Assembly (NCBI GenBank): GCA_022361315.1
Contig: JAKSBB010000176.1
Span: 1 to 5,164, forward strand
DNA: 5,164 bases
DNA from: Desulfobacterales bacterium
Lineage (GTDB): Bacteria; Desulfobacterota; Desulfobacteria; Desulfobacterales; Desulfobacteraceae
Reading direction: 5' to 3'
The translations under genes and the position numbers were made by a program. Below, in pieces: positions 1-4,897 of this stretch; position 1 is the stretch's first letter, and each line of letters begins with the position of its first letter. The notes beneath the pieces are model-generated. The model was not told the origin of the DNA and did not search any database. It was given only the letters and a program-made list of their open reading frames with translations.

Positions 1-45
1 CAGTCCATCCTCATTGACGGCGGGAGTTTTCCAGGACTCATGTAA
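1..45 (+). CDS. C-terminal end of a probable short-chain dehydrogenase/reductase (partial)
   Basis: Frame 1 reads QSILIDGGSFPGLM and then TAA at 43-45. A tail of the form 'G-x-x-x-x-(V/I)DGG' followed by a few residues is the usual ending of short-chain dehydrogenase/reductases such as FabG-like 3-oxoacyl-ACP reductases, where the DGG lies near the substrate and oligomer face at the C terminus. Only 14 residues are inside the window, so the Rossmann motif and the YxxxK catalytic residues cannot be checked and the substrate is unknown. The gene runs in the same direction as the kinase downstream, but 238 bases with their own promoter-like elements separate them, so they are probably separate transcripts. 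The family call rests on the tail alone. Confidence 0.5.
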   Translation, partial: QSILIDGGSFPGLM

Positions 46-65
46 CCATTTCAAACAGAACGATT

Positions 66-86
66 CTATTTCATCCCTATTTCATC
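66..86. repeat. Two tandem copies of CTATTTCATC
   Basis: CTATTTCATC occurs at 66-75 and again at 77-86, giving an 11-base period with one C between the copies. It lies just past the end of the upstream gene. An 11-base period places both copies on nearly the same face of the helix, which could suit paired binding of a regulator, but no known site is recognised. Confidence 0.5.
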
Positions 87-113
87 TTAGCAGATGCACG
101 TATTCATTCCATT

Positions 114-158
114 GAGTTTGCCGGCGTTCTGCTTGATAGTTTTCTACCGGCCAAACTC
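114..158. repeat. Inverted repeat with 11-base arms in the gap upstream of the kinase gene
   Basis: The left arm GAGTTTGCCGG (114-124) pairs with the right arm CCGGCCAAACTC (147-158), with a single extra C bulged in the right arm. The loop is 22 bases. As RNA this would form a stable stem after the upstream gene, but no U-run follows, so a classical intrinsic terminator is not supported. It may still stabilise the 3' end of the upstream transcript or act as a DNA-level site. Confidence 0.5.
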
Positions 159-203
159 GGAATACAACGCGTATAAAAGTAAACTATGTTATTCAACGAT
201 TTG

Positions 204-218
204 GTGATTGACATTCAC
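204..218. promoter_or_regulatory. Interrupted palindrome overlapping a TTGACA, possible operator
   Basis: The 15 bases GTGATTGACATTCAC read GTGA-x-TG-n-CA-x-TCAC, with 12 of the 14 paired positions symmetric. The palindrome contains a perfect -35 hexamer, TTGACA (208-213). The outer half-sites GTGA/TCAC recall CRP/FNR-family operators, but the spacer is 7 bases rather than 6, so the regulator family is not settled. A protein bound here would cover the -35 box, which fits repression of the kinase operon. Confidence 0.35.
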
Positions 219-234
219 TTTTTGCGTATATAGG

Positions 235-262
235 TTAACGAACCAATTTGATTCGGTATAAT
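235..262 (+). promoter_or_regulatory. Putative sigma-70 promoter for the kinase operon
   Basis: A perfect -10 hexamer TATAAT lies at 257-262, with a weak -35 TTAACG at 235-240 and a 16-base spacer. Transcription would start near 269, leaving a leader of about 15 bases that still holds the GGTGGG ribosome-binding sequence (275-280) before the ATG at 284. A second candidate uses the perfect TTGACA at 208-213, but its -10 options (TATAGG at 229-234 with a 15-base spacer, or TAGGTT at 231-236 with 17) are poor. Transcript mapping would be needed to choose between them. Confidence 0.4.
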
Positions 263-283
263 CTAAATTCAGTCGGTGGGAAA

Positions 284-2329
284 ATGACCTGTAAGCCAAC
301 CTATGAAGCGTTGCTCAAAAAAGTCTCTGAGCTGGAAAAAGAAAATCATGCCTATCGCATGAAAGCGGGACCACTCAATGGAGAGGAACCGATTCATGAC
401 AATGAGGGGCCGCCGGTTTCGACAGAGAAGGATAGTTCAGGGAATGGGGATGCTAAAAAGGAAATTCTGAGCATCCTTCGCGCCGCCCCAATTGGTATCG
501 GCGTCGTCATTGACCGGGTCATTATCCAGGCAAACAAAAAACTAGAAAAAATCACCGGCTACACCAGATCGGAATTGATAGGTCAAAACGCCGTGACTTT
601 GTACCCGTCCCGGAAAGAATATGAACGGGTGGGCATCGAAAGGAATTCCCAGATCAGGCAATCCGGAACGGGGACGATAGAAACCAGGTGGGTAAAAAAA
701 GACGGGGACATCATTGAAGTCCTGTTAAACTCTGCGCCCATAGATTCTTCAGACCATTCAAAAGGGGTTACTTTTACGGCACTGGATATTACCAGCGCTA
801 AAAAAAATGAACGGGCCCTGCTGGAAAGTGAAGAAAAATACCGGACGATGATGGAAGCCCAGGAAGACCCGACCTATATCTGCTCATCCGATTATCGTTT
901 GTCTTATATGAACCCGGCGATGCTGAAGTGGATCGGCCGGGATTGCGTGGGTGAAAAATGCTATGAAGCACTCTGGAGCGAACCCCGGGCATGCCCATGG
1001 TGCTCCCACAAAGAGGTGTTACTCGGCGAGAAGGTGGCTTATGAACTCAAATCCCCCTTGAGTGAGCAAACCTATCATGTGGTCAGTGCACCGGTTTACC
1101 ACGCCGACGGTGCCATATCCAATCTGACGTCTTACAGGGATGTTTCGGAAATCAAGCAGCTCAACATCCGTCTCCAGCAATCACAGAAAATGGAAACCAT
1201 CGGTACGCTGGCCGGCGGCATTGCACACGATTTTAACAATATACTCTTTCCCATTTTAGGATATGCCGAAATTCTAAAAACCGAGATCCCTCCCGATGAT
1301 ATTTCCACCCATGAAGGACTGGATCAAATACATGCCAGCGCCATCAGGGCTAAAGATCTGGTATCACAAATACTGACCTTCGCCCGCCAGGAACAAACCG
1401 AGTACAGGCCGTTAAAAGTGCAATTGATACTAAAGGAAGTGATCAAACTTCTGCGCGCCACCATACCCAGAGAAATTGAAATCGCAAAATATGTATCACC
1501 GGATTGCAGGCCCATTCTTGCCGATGCCACCCAGATTCATCAAGTCATTATGAATCTTGCCACGAATGCCTACCAGGCCATGGGGGATTCAGGGGGCGTC
1601 CTGACGCTCAGGCTGGAAGAAGTCGAAGTCCCTGGAAAGGATGCGCCTTTTGATGACATCAATCCCGGTAGATATGCCCGCTTACTCATCGCTGACACAG
1701 GTTTAGGCATGACGGCTGAAGTTCAATCCAAAATTTTCGAACCTTTTTTTACCACCAAGAAAAAAGATACGGGAACCGGTATGGGACTCTCTGTGGTACA
1801 CGGTATCGTAAACAAAATGAATGGTCATATCCGGGTTCAAAGCCGTCCGGGGCAAGGGACTGAGTTGGCGGTATTTTTCCCCATAGATTCGGGGCATCGC
1901 ATTGCCGGCATAGAAAAAATTAGAACCCAGGCATTGCCCGGGGGCAATGAAACCATCCTGCTGGTAGATGATGAACCGGCCATCATTCAATTACAGACAA
2001 AGGCATTGGAAAAGTTGGGGTACAAGGTGATTACAGAAACCGATCCCGAACGCGCCTTGTCTCTATTTGAAAAAGAACCCGAAAAATTTGACCTGATAAT
2101 TACGGATCTGTCGATGCCGAAACTCTCAGGGGATAAACTGGCCGGAGAACTTTTACGTATCAGGCCGGGTATACCCATTGTATTGTGTACTGGATTCAGC
2201 GAGAAACTCCCCACGGAAAATCCCGAGCGGATCGGTGTTAATGCCATTCTGATGAAACCGGTCACTATGAAGAAAATGGCGTTTACCATCCGGGAGGTGC
2301 TTGCCTGCCCCCCAAACTCCGGAGAATAA
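284..2329 (+). CDS. Hybrid sensor histidine kinase: PAS-PAS(Cys4)-HisKA-HATPase-REC
   Basis: The 681-residue protein has no membrane segment or signal peptide, so it is probably a cytoplasmic sensor. In order: a short coiled coil (about 5-22); PAS domain 1 (about 61-175); PAS domain 2 (about 182-290) with cysteines 221, 226, 237 and 240; a HisKA dimerisation helix with the phospho-accepting His315 in HDFNNIL; a HATPase domain with N box (N424, N428), G1 (DTGLGM 471-476), F box (FEPFFT 485-490) and G2 (GTGMGL 497-502); and a C-terminal receiver (about 557-674) with acidic pair D562/D563, phospho-acceptor D608, T636 and K658. All catalytic residues are present. The chosen start is ATG 284, preceded by GGTGGG; an in-frame TTG at 248 has no good ribosome site and would put the TATAAT inside the gene. 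No DNA-binding output domain or separate response regulator is in view. The ligand is unknown; the cysteine cluster suggests metal or redox sensing. Confidence 0.92.
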   Translation: MTCKPTYEALLKKVSELEKENHAYRMKAGPLNGEEPIHDNEGPPVSTEKDSSGNGDAKKEILSILRAAPIGIGVVIDRVIIQANKKLEKITGYTRSELIGQNAVTLYPSRKEYERVGIERNSQIRQSGTGTIETRWVKKDGDIIEVLLNSAPIDSSDHSKGVTFTALDITSAKKNERALLESEEKYRTMMEAQEDPTYICSSDYRLSYMNPAMLKWIGRDCVGEKCYEALWSEPRACPWCSHKEVLLGEKVAYELKSPLSEQTYHVVSAPVYHADGAISNLTSYRDVSEIKQLNIRLQQSQKMETIGTLAGGIAHDFNNILFPILGYAEILKTEIPPDDISTHEGLDQIHASAIRAKDLVSQILTFARQEQTEYRPLKVQLILKEVIKLLRATIPREIEIAKYVSPDCRPILADATQIHQVIMNLATNAYQAMGDSGGVLTLRLEEVEVPGKDAPFDDINPGRYARLLIADTGLGMTAEVQSKIFEPFFTTKKKDTGTGMGLSVVHGIVNKMNGHIRVQSRPGQGTELAVFFPIDSGHRIAGIEKIRTQALPGGNETILLVDDEPAIIQLQTKALEKLGYKVITETDPERALSLFEKEPEKFDLIITDLSMPKLSGDKLAGELLRIRPGIPIVLCTGFSEKLPTENPERIGVNAILMKPVTMKKMAFTIREVLACPPNSGE

Positions 2330-2922
2330 TGGTGACATTTACTGAAAAGTTACAGCAGATTATACAGACGGCTCTGGATAACGGTGCCAGCCAGGCCTCT
2401 GTGATTTCGCCTGAAGAGATCTTTACAAAGCAGTCATTCGCAAATTTCTGTAAAGATCCGGGCTGCCCGAATTACGGCAACTCCATGAGCTGTCCCCCCC
2501 ATGTAAGTGGTCCCGAGGGATTCCGAAAAAAGCTTGAACAGAGTCAATACGCCGTTGCTATCCGGCTGGAAGTTGATGCGGCATCCTTGCTGGGAGACGA
2601 ACGCCCCCAGGTGTTCCGCCTGTTGCAGGAGATGACGGCGGCAACTGAACTAAAGGCCAAATCCCTCGGTTTCACCAAGTCTGAAGGGTTTGCCGGCGGA
2701 TCATGTAAACGCAGCTTCTGCGATACCTACGATTCCTGCCGGGTGCTGGCCGGAGACGGCACCTGTAGAAACCCCGATACCGCACGTCCCTCCATGTCCG
2801 GACACGGTGTCAATGTCGGCAAGATGATGAAAGCAGCGGGATGGGGGGCCAAATTTTTCTCCTTCAGGGACAAGAATGCAGAACAGATGGTCTGGTTGGC
2901 CGGGGTGGTTCTCCTGAAATAA
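2329..2922 (+). CDS. DUF2284 family cysteine-rich putative metal-binding protein
   Basis: This 197-residue protein has the layout of the DUF2284 'predicted metal-binding' family. An N-terminal cluster has C41, C46 and C55 (CKDPGCPNYG...CPPH), and a second cluster has C126, C131, C137 and C146, ending in CRNPDTARPSMSGHGVNV. The ARPSM-x-x-x-G-x-(N/D)V stretch is characteristic of the family. Seven cysteines in two groups suggest an iron-sulfur cluster or zinc site, but no biochemical function is established. It has no signal peptide or membrane segment and is probably cytoplasmic. Its ATG overlaps the last base of the kinase stop codon (TAATG), and GGAG at 2321-2324 gives a ribosome site 4 bases upstream, so it is almost certainly co-translated with the kinase. 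The family is known mainly from anaerobes. It could be a metal or cluster partner of the kinase, or an unrelated passenger. Confidence 0.85.
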   Translation: MVTFTEKLQQIIQTALDNGASQASVISPEEIFTKQSFANFCKDPGCPNYGNSMSCPPHVSGPEGFRKKLEQSQYAVAIRLEVDAASLLGDERPQVFRLLQEMTAATELKAKSLGFTKSEGFAGGSCKRSFCDTYDSCRVLAGDGTCRNPDTARPSMSGHGVNVGKMMKAAGWGAKFFSFRDKNAEQMVWLAGVVLLK

Positions 2923-2943
2923 ATATGTTCAACCCTTAGTATT

Positions 2944-2973
2944 CGGCAGGGGTAGATACCCTCCCCCCTGCCG
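2944..2973. terminator. GC-rich hairpin between convergent genes, probable bidirectional terminator
   Basis: CGGCAGGGG (2944-2952) and CCCCTGCCG (2965-2973) form a perfect 9-base-pair stem with a 12-base loop. An inner GGGTA/TACCC pairing is a competing fold. It sits 21 bases past the DUF2284 stop and 10 bases past the ABM gene stop on the other strand, where a shared terminator is expected. Neither strand has a clear U-run after the stem, so this is a weak or Rho-assisted terminator, or an mRNA 3'-end stabiliser. Confidence 0.6.
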
Positions 2974-2983
2974 CTAAACTAAA

Positions 2984-3274
2984 TCAAGCGATTTGGGTCA
3001 TTTCATTCACCGTGAATTCTTCAATGGCCCCTTCGGTGGCAGTCAAATAATCGGCAAGGTGGGTATTGCCCATATGTGCCTGCCATAAATCACGGGACTC
3101 CCAGTTTTCATAAAACATAAAGTGGGCCGGATCGTAATTGTCCTGATGGAGATCGTAATTGAGACACCCGTCTTCGGCCTGGGTGATCTCTATCAATTTT
3201 AAAAGTTCGTCCTTTACCAGATCAATTTTGTCTGTTTTTGCTTTAATGTGTGCCACGATGGTTAACTTTGCCAT
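2984..3274 (-). CDS. ABM-domain protein, putative YgiN-like quinol monooxygenase
   Basis: The 96-residue protein fits one antibiotic-biosynthesis-monooxygenase (ABM) domain, a small ferredoxin-like dimeric fold that oxidises quinols or similar aromatic substrates without metal or flavin in some members. Visible family features are the opening beta strand (AKLTIVAHIKAK), EDGCLNYDLHQD (34-45), the HFMFYENWES strand (51-60) and the histidines H67 and H72 in the following helices. The start is ATG 3274, because AAGGAG (3287-3282) lies 7 bases upstream; a longer reading from 3301 would put that ribosome site inside the gene. It lies 144 bases downstream of the TVP38 gene on the same strand, so it may be transcribed separately or at the end of that operon. 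Many ABM-domain proteins have no known substrate, so the enzymatic role is an inference from family. It could act on quinones or reactive species, or only bind a ligand. Confidence 0.85.
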   Translation of the reverse strand: MAKLTIVAHIKAKTDKIDLVKDELLKLIEITQAEDGCLNYDLHQDNYDPAHFMFYENWESRDLWQAHMGNTHLADYLTATEGAIEEFTVNEMTQIA

Positions 3275-3418
3275 GGGATGGCTCCTTATCTTTATAATCA
3301 TTTCGAGGATAAGCTTGTTCTACCCGCTTTGCTATTCACGAAGAGAATAATACGGTGAAATCGATTTGTAAAACACCCCGGTTGACGTTACTCTGGAGGT
3401 CTGTTCCATTCATATCGA
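3275..3418. other. Gap between the TVP38 and ABM genes
   Basis: These 144 bases hold the ABM ribosome site (AAGGAG at 3287-3282, minus strand) and two AT-rich hexamers on the minus strand that could serve as -10 boxes, TATTAT (3352-3347) and TATAAA (3296-3291), neither with a convincing -35. No terminator hairpin with a U-run follows the TVP38 stop. Whether the ABM gene has its own promoter cannot be decided. Confidence 0.4.
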
Positions 3419-4110
3419 TCATAAACTATTTTGGCGGCGCCTCAACCATAAAATCCACCGTTTGGCGATTAGGGGAAAAAGCCCCAATAGGAACAGTGAA
3501 AAGGCCAGCTTTCCGGATATGATGCCGGAGAGAGAATCGATCGAAGCGATCTGGCTCCCTGCATTGACAAAAATAGCCGTCCCCGGAAGCATCCCCAACT
3601 GAGACACCCAGTAAAACGTCCTCAGACGCATGGCGGTCAGCCCCATGACCAGATTGATGGCAAAAAAGGGGATTGCCGGAATCAACCGCAGGGAAAACAG
3701 ATAAAATGCCCCCTCATCGGCAATGCCGCGGTTCACCTGATCCAAGCGGGCTCCGAACCTGTGTTGAGCCCAGTCCCGGAGCAGATACCTGGAAGCGGCG
3801 CACCCTAAGGTGGCACCGACGGCGCTTGCAAAAGAGACCACCACGGTCCCGGTGACCGGTCCGAACAGCGCACCGGCGGCAAGGCCGAGCACCACAGCGC
3901 CCGGTATATTCAGGGCCAGCACCGGAATATAGATGCAGACGAAGGTGGCGATGGACCGGATCGGGTGAAGGGAATAGAAGAGTTGGAATTTTTCCCGGGA
4001 CTGTTTGAGATAGTCTAAAGTGAGGTAATCCGGTAGTCCCAGGAAGTAGCAGAGGGTGACAACGCTAAGGATAAGAATGACAAGACCGCTTTTTTCCTGT
4101 TTTGCGTCAT
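3419..4110 (-). CDS. TVP38/TMEM64 family (VTT domain) membrane protein with an apparent frameshift near its start
   Basis: The product is an integral membrane protein of the TVP38/TMEM64 (VTT/DedA-like) family. The frame that ends at 3419 shows NIPGAVVLGLAAGALFGP, a small-residue helix, then LFSLRLIPAIPFFAINLVMG and LGMLPGTAIF, all typical VTT signatures, plus a C-terminal hydrophobic helix and RRRQ tail. The first usual start codon in that frame is GTG 3922, which would drop the first membrane segment. The same frame reads as good protein further upstream to about 4090 (SGLVILILSVVTLCYFLGL, then LDYLKQSREKFQLF), but has no ATG, GTG or TTG before the TGA at 4147-4145. An ATG at 4110 encodes MTQNRKK in the neighbouring frame and reaches a run of six A (4095-4090); one extra A there would give an intact 230-residue protein of normal length with a lysine-rich start. 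The gene may be broken, slippage-dependent, mis-sequenced, or started at a rare codon such as ATA 4144. It follows the rhodanese gene by 45 bases. Confidence 0.8.
4090..4095 (-). other. A6 homopolymer (A AAA AAG context) at the frame change of the TVP38 gene
   Basis: On the minus strand the sequence reads GG AAAAAA GCGG. In the frame of the ATG at 4110 the run is two Lys codons followed by GCG; re-reading one A (a -1 shift) moves into the long VTT frame at AGC GGT CTT. Runs of this kind are known sites of ribosomal and RNA-polymerase slippage and are also frequent sites of sequencing error. Confidence 0.6.
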
Positions 4111-4155
4111 CTGTTTCCGATGCCCTGCCACCCTTAGGTTTTATTCAACCCAGTC

Positions 4156-4566
4156 TTATTCCACCAGGTTCTTATACGGCCACCCTGCGATTCCCTTTTC
4201 AAGAATCAAAAGGCGGTCCTGAGCAATCCCCTGGCCGGCCAGATAATCATAGCAACGCTTGGCCCCGCCTTTCCCTCTTGGGCAGACCACAACAACCGGC
4301 GTGTTGTTTTTCTTTAGTGCTTCAACGGTGCCGTCGAGCTTTGCTTTATCGGTATCGGATTTTACAGGGTAGGAATAGGTGGCAATCGATCCTTTCAGGT
4401 GGTGGGCGTCGAACTCGTTCTTGACCTGGATGTCAACGATGGAGACCGGGGTGCCGGATGACATCCAGTCCTTTACCTGTGCTGCCGACACATACTTATA
4501 TTCGCCGGCACATACCGGTGTGCACAAGGCGGCTATCATAAACAAGGTAAGAATCAGCTTTTTCAT
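4156..4566 (-). CDS. Exported single-domain rhodanese-like protein
   Basis: The 136-residue precursor starts with a Sec signal peptide: MKK, a hydrophobic stretch to about residue 15, and a likely cleavage site after VCA (18-20), giving a periplasmic protein of about 116 residues. The mature part is one rhodanese domain. It shows the VDIQVKNEFDAHHLKGSI motif (44-61; D45, E51, F52, H56, G59), the active-site strand VVVVC with catalytic Cys95 in the loop C-P-R-G-K-G-G, and the closing EKGIAGWPYKN motif. Rhodaneses carry sulfane sulfur on this Cys as a persulfide; in the periplasm it could handle thiosulfate, polysulfide or a related oxyanion, which is an inference. AAGGA (4578-4574) lies 7 bases before the ATG. 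The TVP38 gene follows 45 bases downstream on the same strand, so the two probably form an operon. A lipoprotein reading was considered because of Cys19, but the sequence before it (TPV) does not fit a lipobox. Confidence 0.9.
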   Translation of the reverse strand: MKKLILTLFMIAALCTPVCAGEYKYVSAAQVKDWMSSGTPVSIVDIQVKNEFDAHHLKGSIATYSYPVKSDTDKAKLDGTVEALKKNNTPVVVVCPRGKGGAKRCYDYLAGQGIAQDRLLILEKGIAGWPYKNLVE

Positions 4567-4604
4567 TGGACTGTCCTTTCATTTAGCGTTTAAAACAAAG
4601 GATC

Positions 4605-4633
4605 AATGTACAGACTGTCCTGTTTCGTGGCAA
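4605..4633 (-). promoter_or_regulatory. Putative sigma-70 promoter of the rhodanese-TVP38 operon
   Basis: On the minus strand TTGCCA (4633-4628, 5 of 6 to consensus) is followed after exactly 17 bases by TACATT (4610-4605, 4 of 6). Transcription would start near 4598, leaving a leader of about 30 bases with the AAGGA ribosome site. The FNR-type box is centred about 90 bases upstream of that start, close to a spacing used by class I activators of the CRP/FNR family. Confidence 0.4.
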
Positions 4634-4681
4634 ATTCGAAATCCCGATCCCCCTGCCGGGAAAGTATTTAAAATTTCAATA

Positions 4682-4695
4682 TTGATTCCAATCAA
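4682..4695. promoter_or_regulatory. Perfect FNR/Anr-type box, TTGAT-N4-ATCAA
   Basis: The 14 bases TTGATTCCAATCAA match the FNR-family consensus TTGATNNNNATCAA at all ten defined positions, and the match extends to a 6+6 palindrome (TTGATT/AATCAA). It lies between two divergent genes, so it could serve either. FNR-type regulators sense oxygen through an iron-sulfur cluster, and related Dnr-type proteins sense nitric oxide. The regulator gene is not in this window. Confidence 0.55.
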
Positions 4696-4712
4696 CACCA
4701 CAGGTGTCACCT
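4695..4712. promoter_or_regulatory. Two overlapping small palindromes next to the FNR-type box
   Basis: ACACC-ACA-GGTGT (4695-4707) and AGGTG-T-CACCT (4702-4712) share the central GGTG, forming a CACC/GGTG/CACC series that abuts the FNR-type box. This looks like a second operator in which the GGTG half-site can pair with either neighbour. No specific regulator is recognised. Confidence 0.35.
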
Positions 4713-4770
4713 CAAACAAGGTCTCATTTTCTTAGAATTATCTTTTGCTAATGTAGACAAATAAGCTTTG

Positions 4771-4798
4771 TTGGATAGAAGAAGAAATGATATATGAT
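4771..4798 (+). promoter_or_regulatory. Putative promoter of the SbmA-like gene
   Basis: TATGAT (4793-4798, 5 of 6) is preceded by TTGGAT (4771-4776, 3 of 6) with a 16-base spacer. Transcription would start near 4805, about 93 bases before the importer ATG. In that case the first mini-ORF start at 4787 would not be transcribed. A start further upstream, for example from TAGAAT at 4733-4738, would include it. Both calls are tentative. Confidence 0.25.
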
Positions 4799-4870
4799 GC
4801 ACTGTACGCGTTTGCCAAGACGAATAAAGTAAAACAACTGATACCGCACAATTTTAAAAACCTCCAATGA
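4787..4870 (+). CDS. Possible 27-residue leader mini-ORF upstream of the SbmA-like gene
   Basis: ATG 4787 opens a 27-codon frame beginning MIYDALYAFAKTNKVK and ending TGA 4868-4870. It has five lysines, one aspartate and no glutamate, so it is basic. A purine-rich stretch (GAAGAAGAA) just precedes the ATG but is not a strong ribosome site. Its stop overlaps the ATG of a second, 12-codon frame (4867-4905) through ATGA, and that frame in turn ends inside the importer gene. It resembles no known protein and may be chance; the overlap pattern is the only reason to list it. Confidence 0.2.
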   Translation: MIYDALYAFAKTNKVKQLIPHNFKNLQ

Positions 4871-4897
4871 AAAGGCCGCAGGCGAATATAACCCACC

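Larger units (their letters stand above)
4567..4897. other. Divergent intergenic region between the rhodanese and SbmA-like genes
   Basis: These 331 bases hold no gene that can be supported with confidence. From left to right they contain the ribosome site and a putative promoter of the rhodanese gene, an AT-rich stretch (about 4665-4682), a perfect FNR-type box with two small overlapping palindromes beside it (4682-4712), a putative rightward promoter (4771-4798) and two mini-ORFs (4787-4870 and 4867-4905) that lead into the importer gene. Confidence 0.7.

Noticed and set aside
248..283. TTG start at 248 giving a 12-residue longer kinase
   Set aside because: No ribosome site at a suitable distance, the extension would contain the perfect TATAAT, and the ATG at 284 has GGTGGG upstream and gives the family-typical start.
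798..2338. Minus-strand open frames inside the kinase gene
   Set aside because: They are antisense shadows of a kinase whose domains are continuous and intact across the whole stretch.
3275..3301. Longer ABM protein beginning MIIKIRSHP
   Set aside because: The strong AAGGAG for the ATG at 3274 would fall inside the coding region, and ABM proteins usually begin at the first beta strand (MAKLTIV).
4566..4570. Lipoprotein signal on the rhodanese because of Cys19
   Set aside because: Residues before Cys19 are T-P-V, which do not fit a lipobox; a standard Sec cleavage after VCA fits better.
2964..4658. CCCCCTGCCG found at 2964-2973 and again at 4649-4658
   Set aside because: Ten shared bases with different surroundings; the first is one arm of a hairpin and the second is not, so a dispersed repeat is not supported.
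4056..4735. Plus-strand open frames opposite the TVP38 and rhodanese genes (4056-4424, 4379-4735)
   Set aside because: Their translations look like shadows (Pro/Arg/Ser-rich, no domain), while the opposite strand holds well-supported genes.
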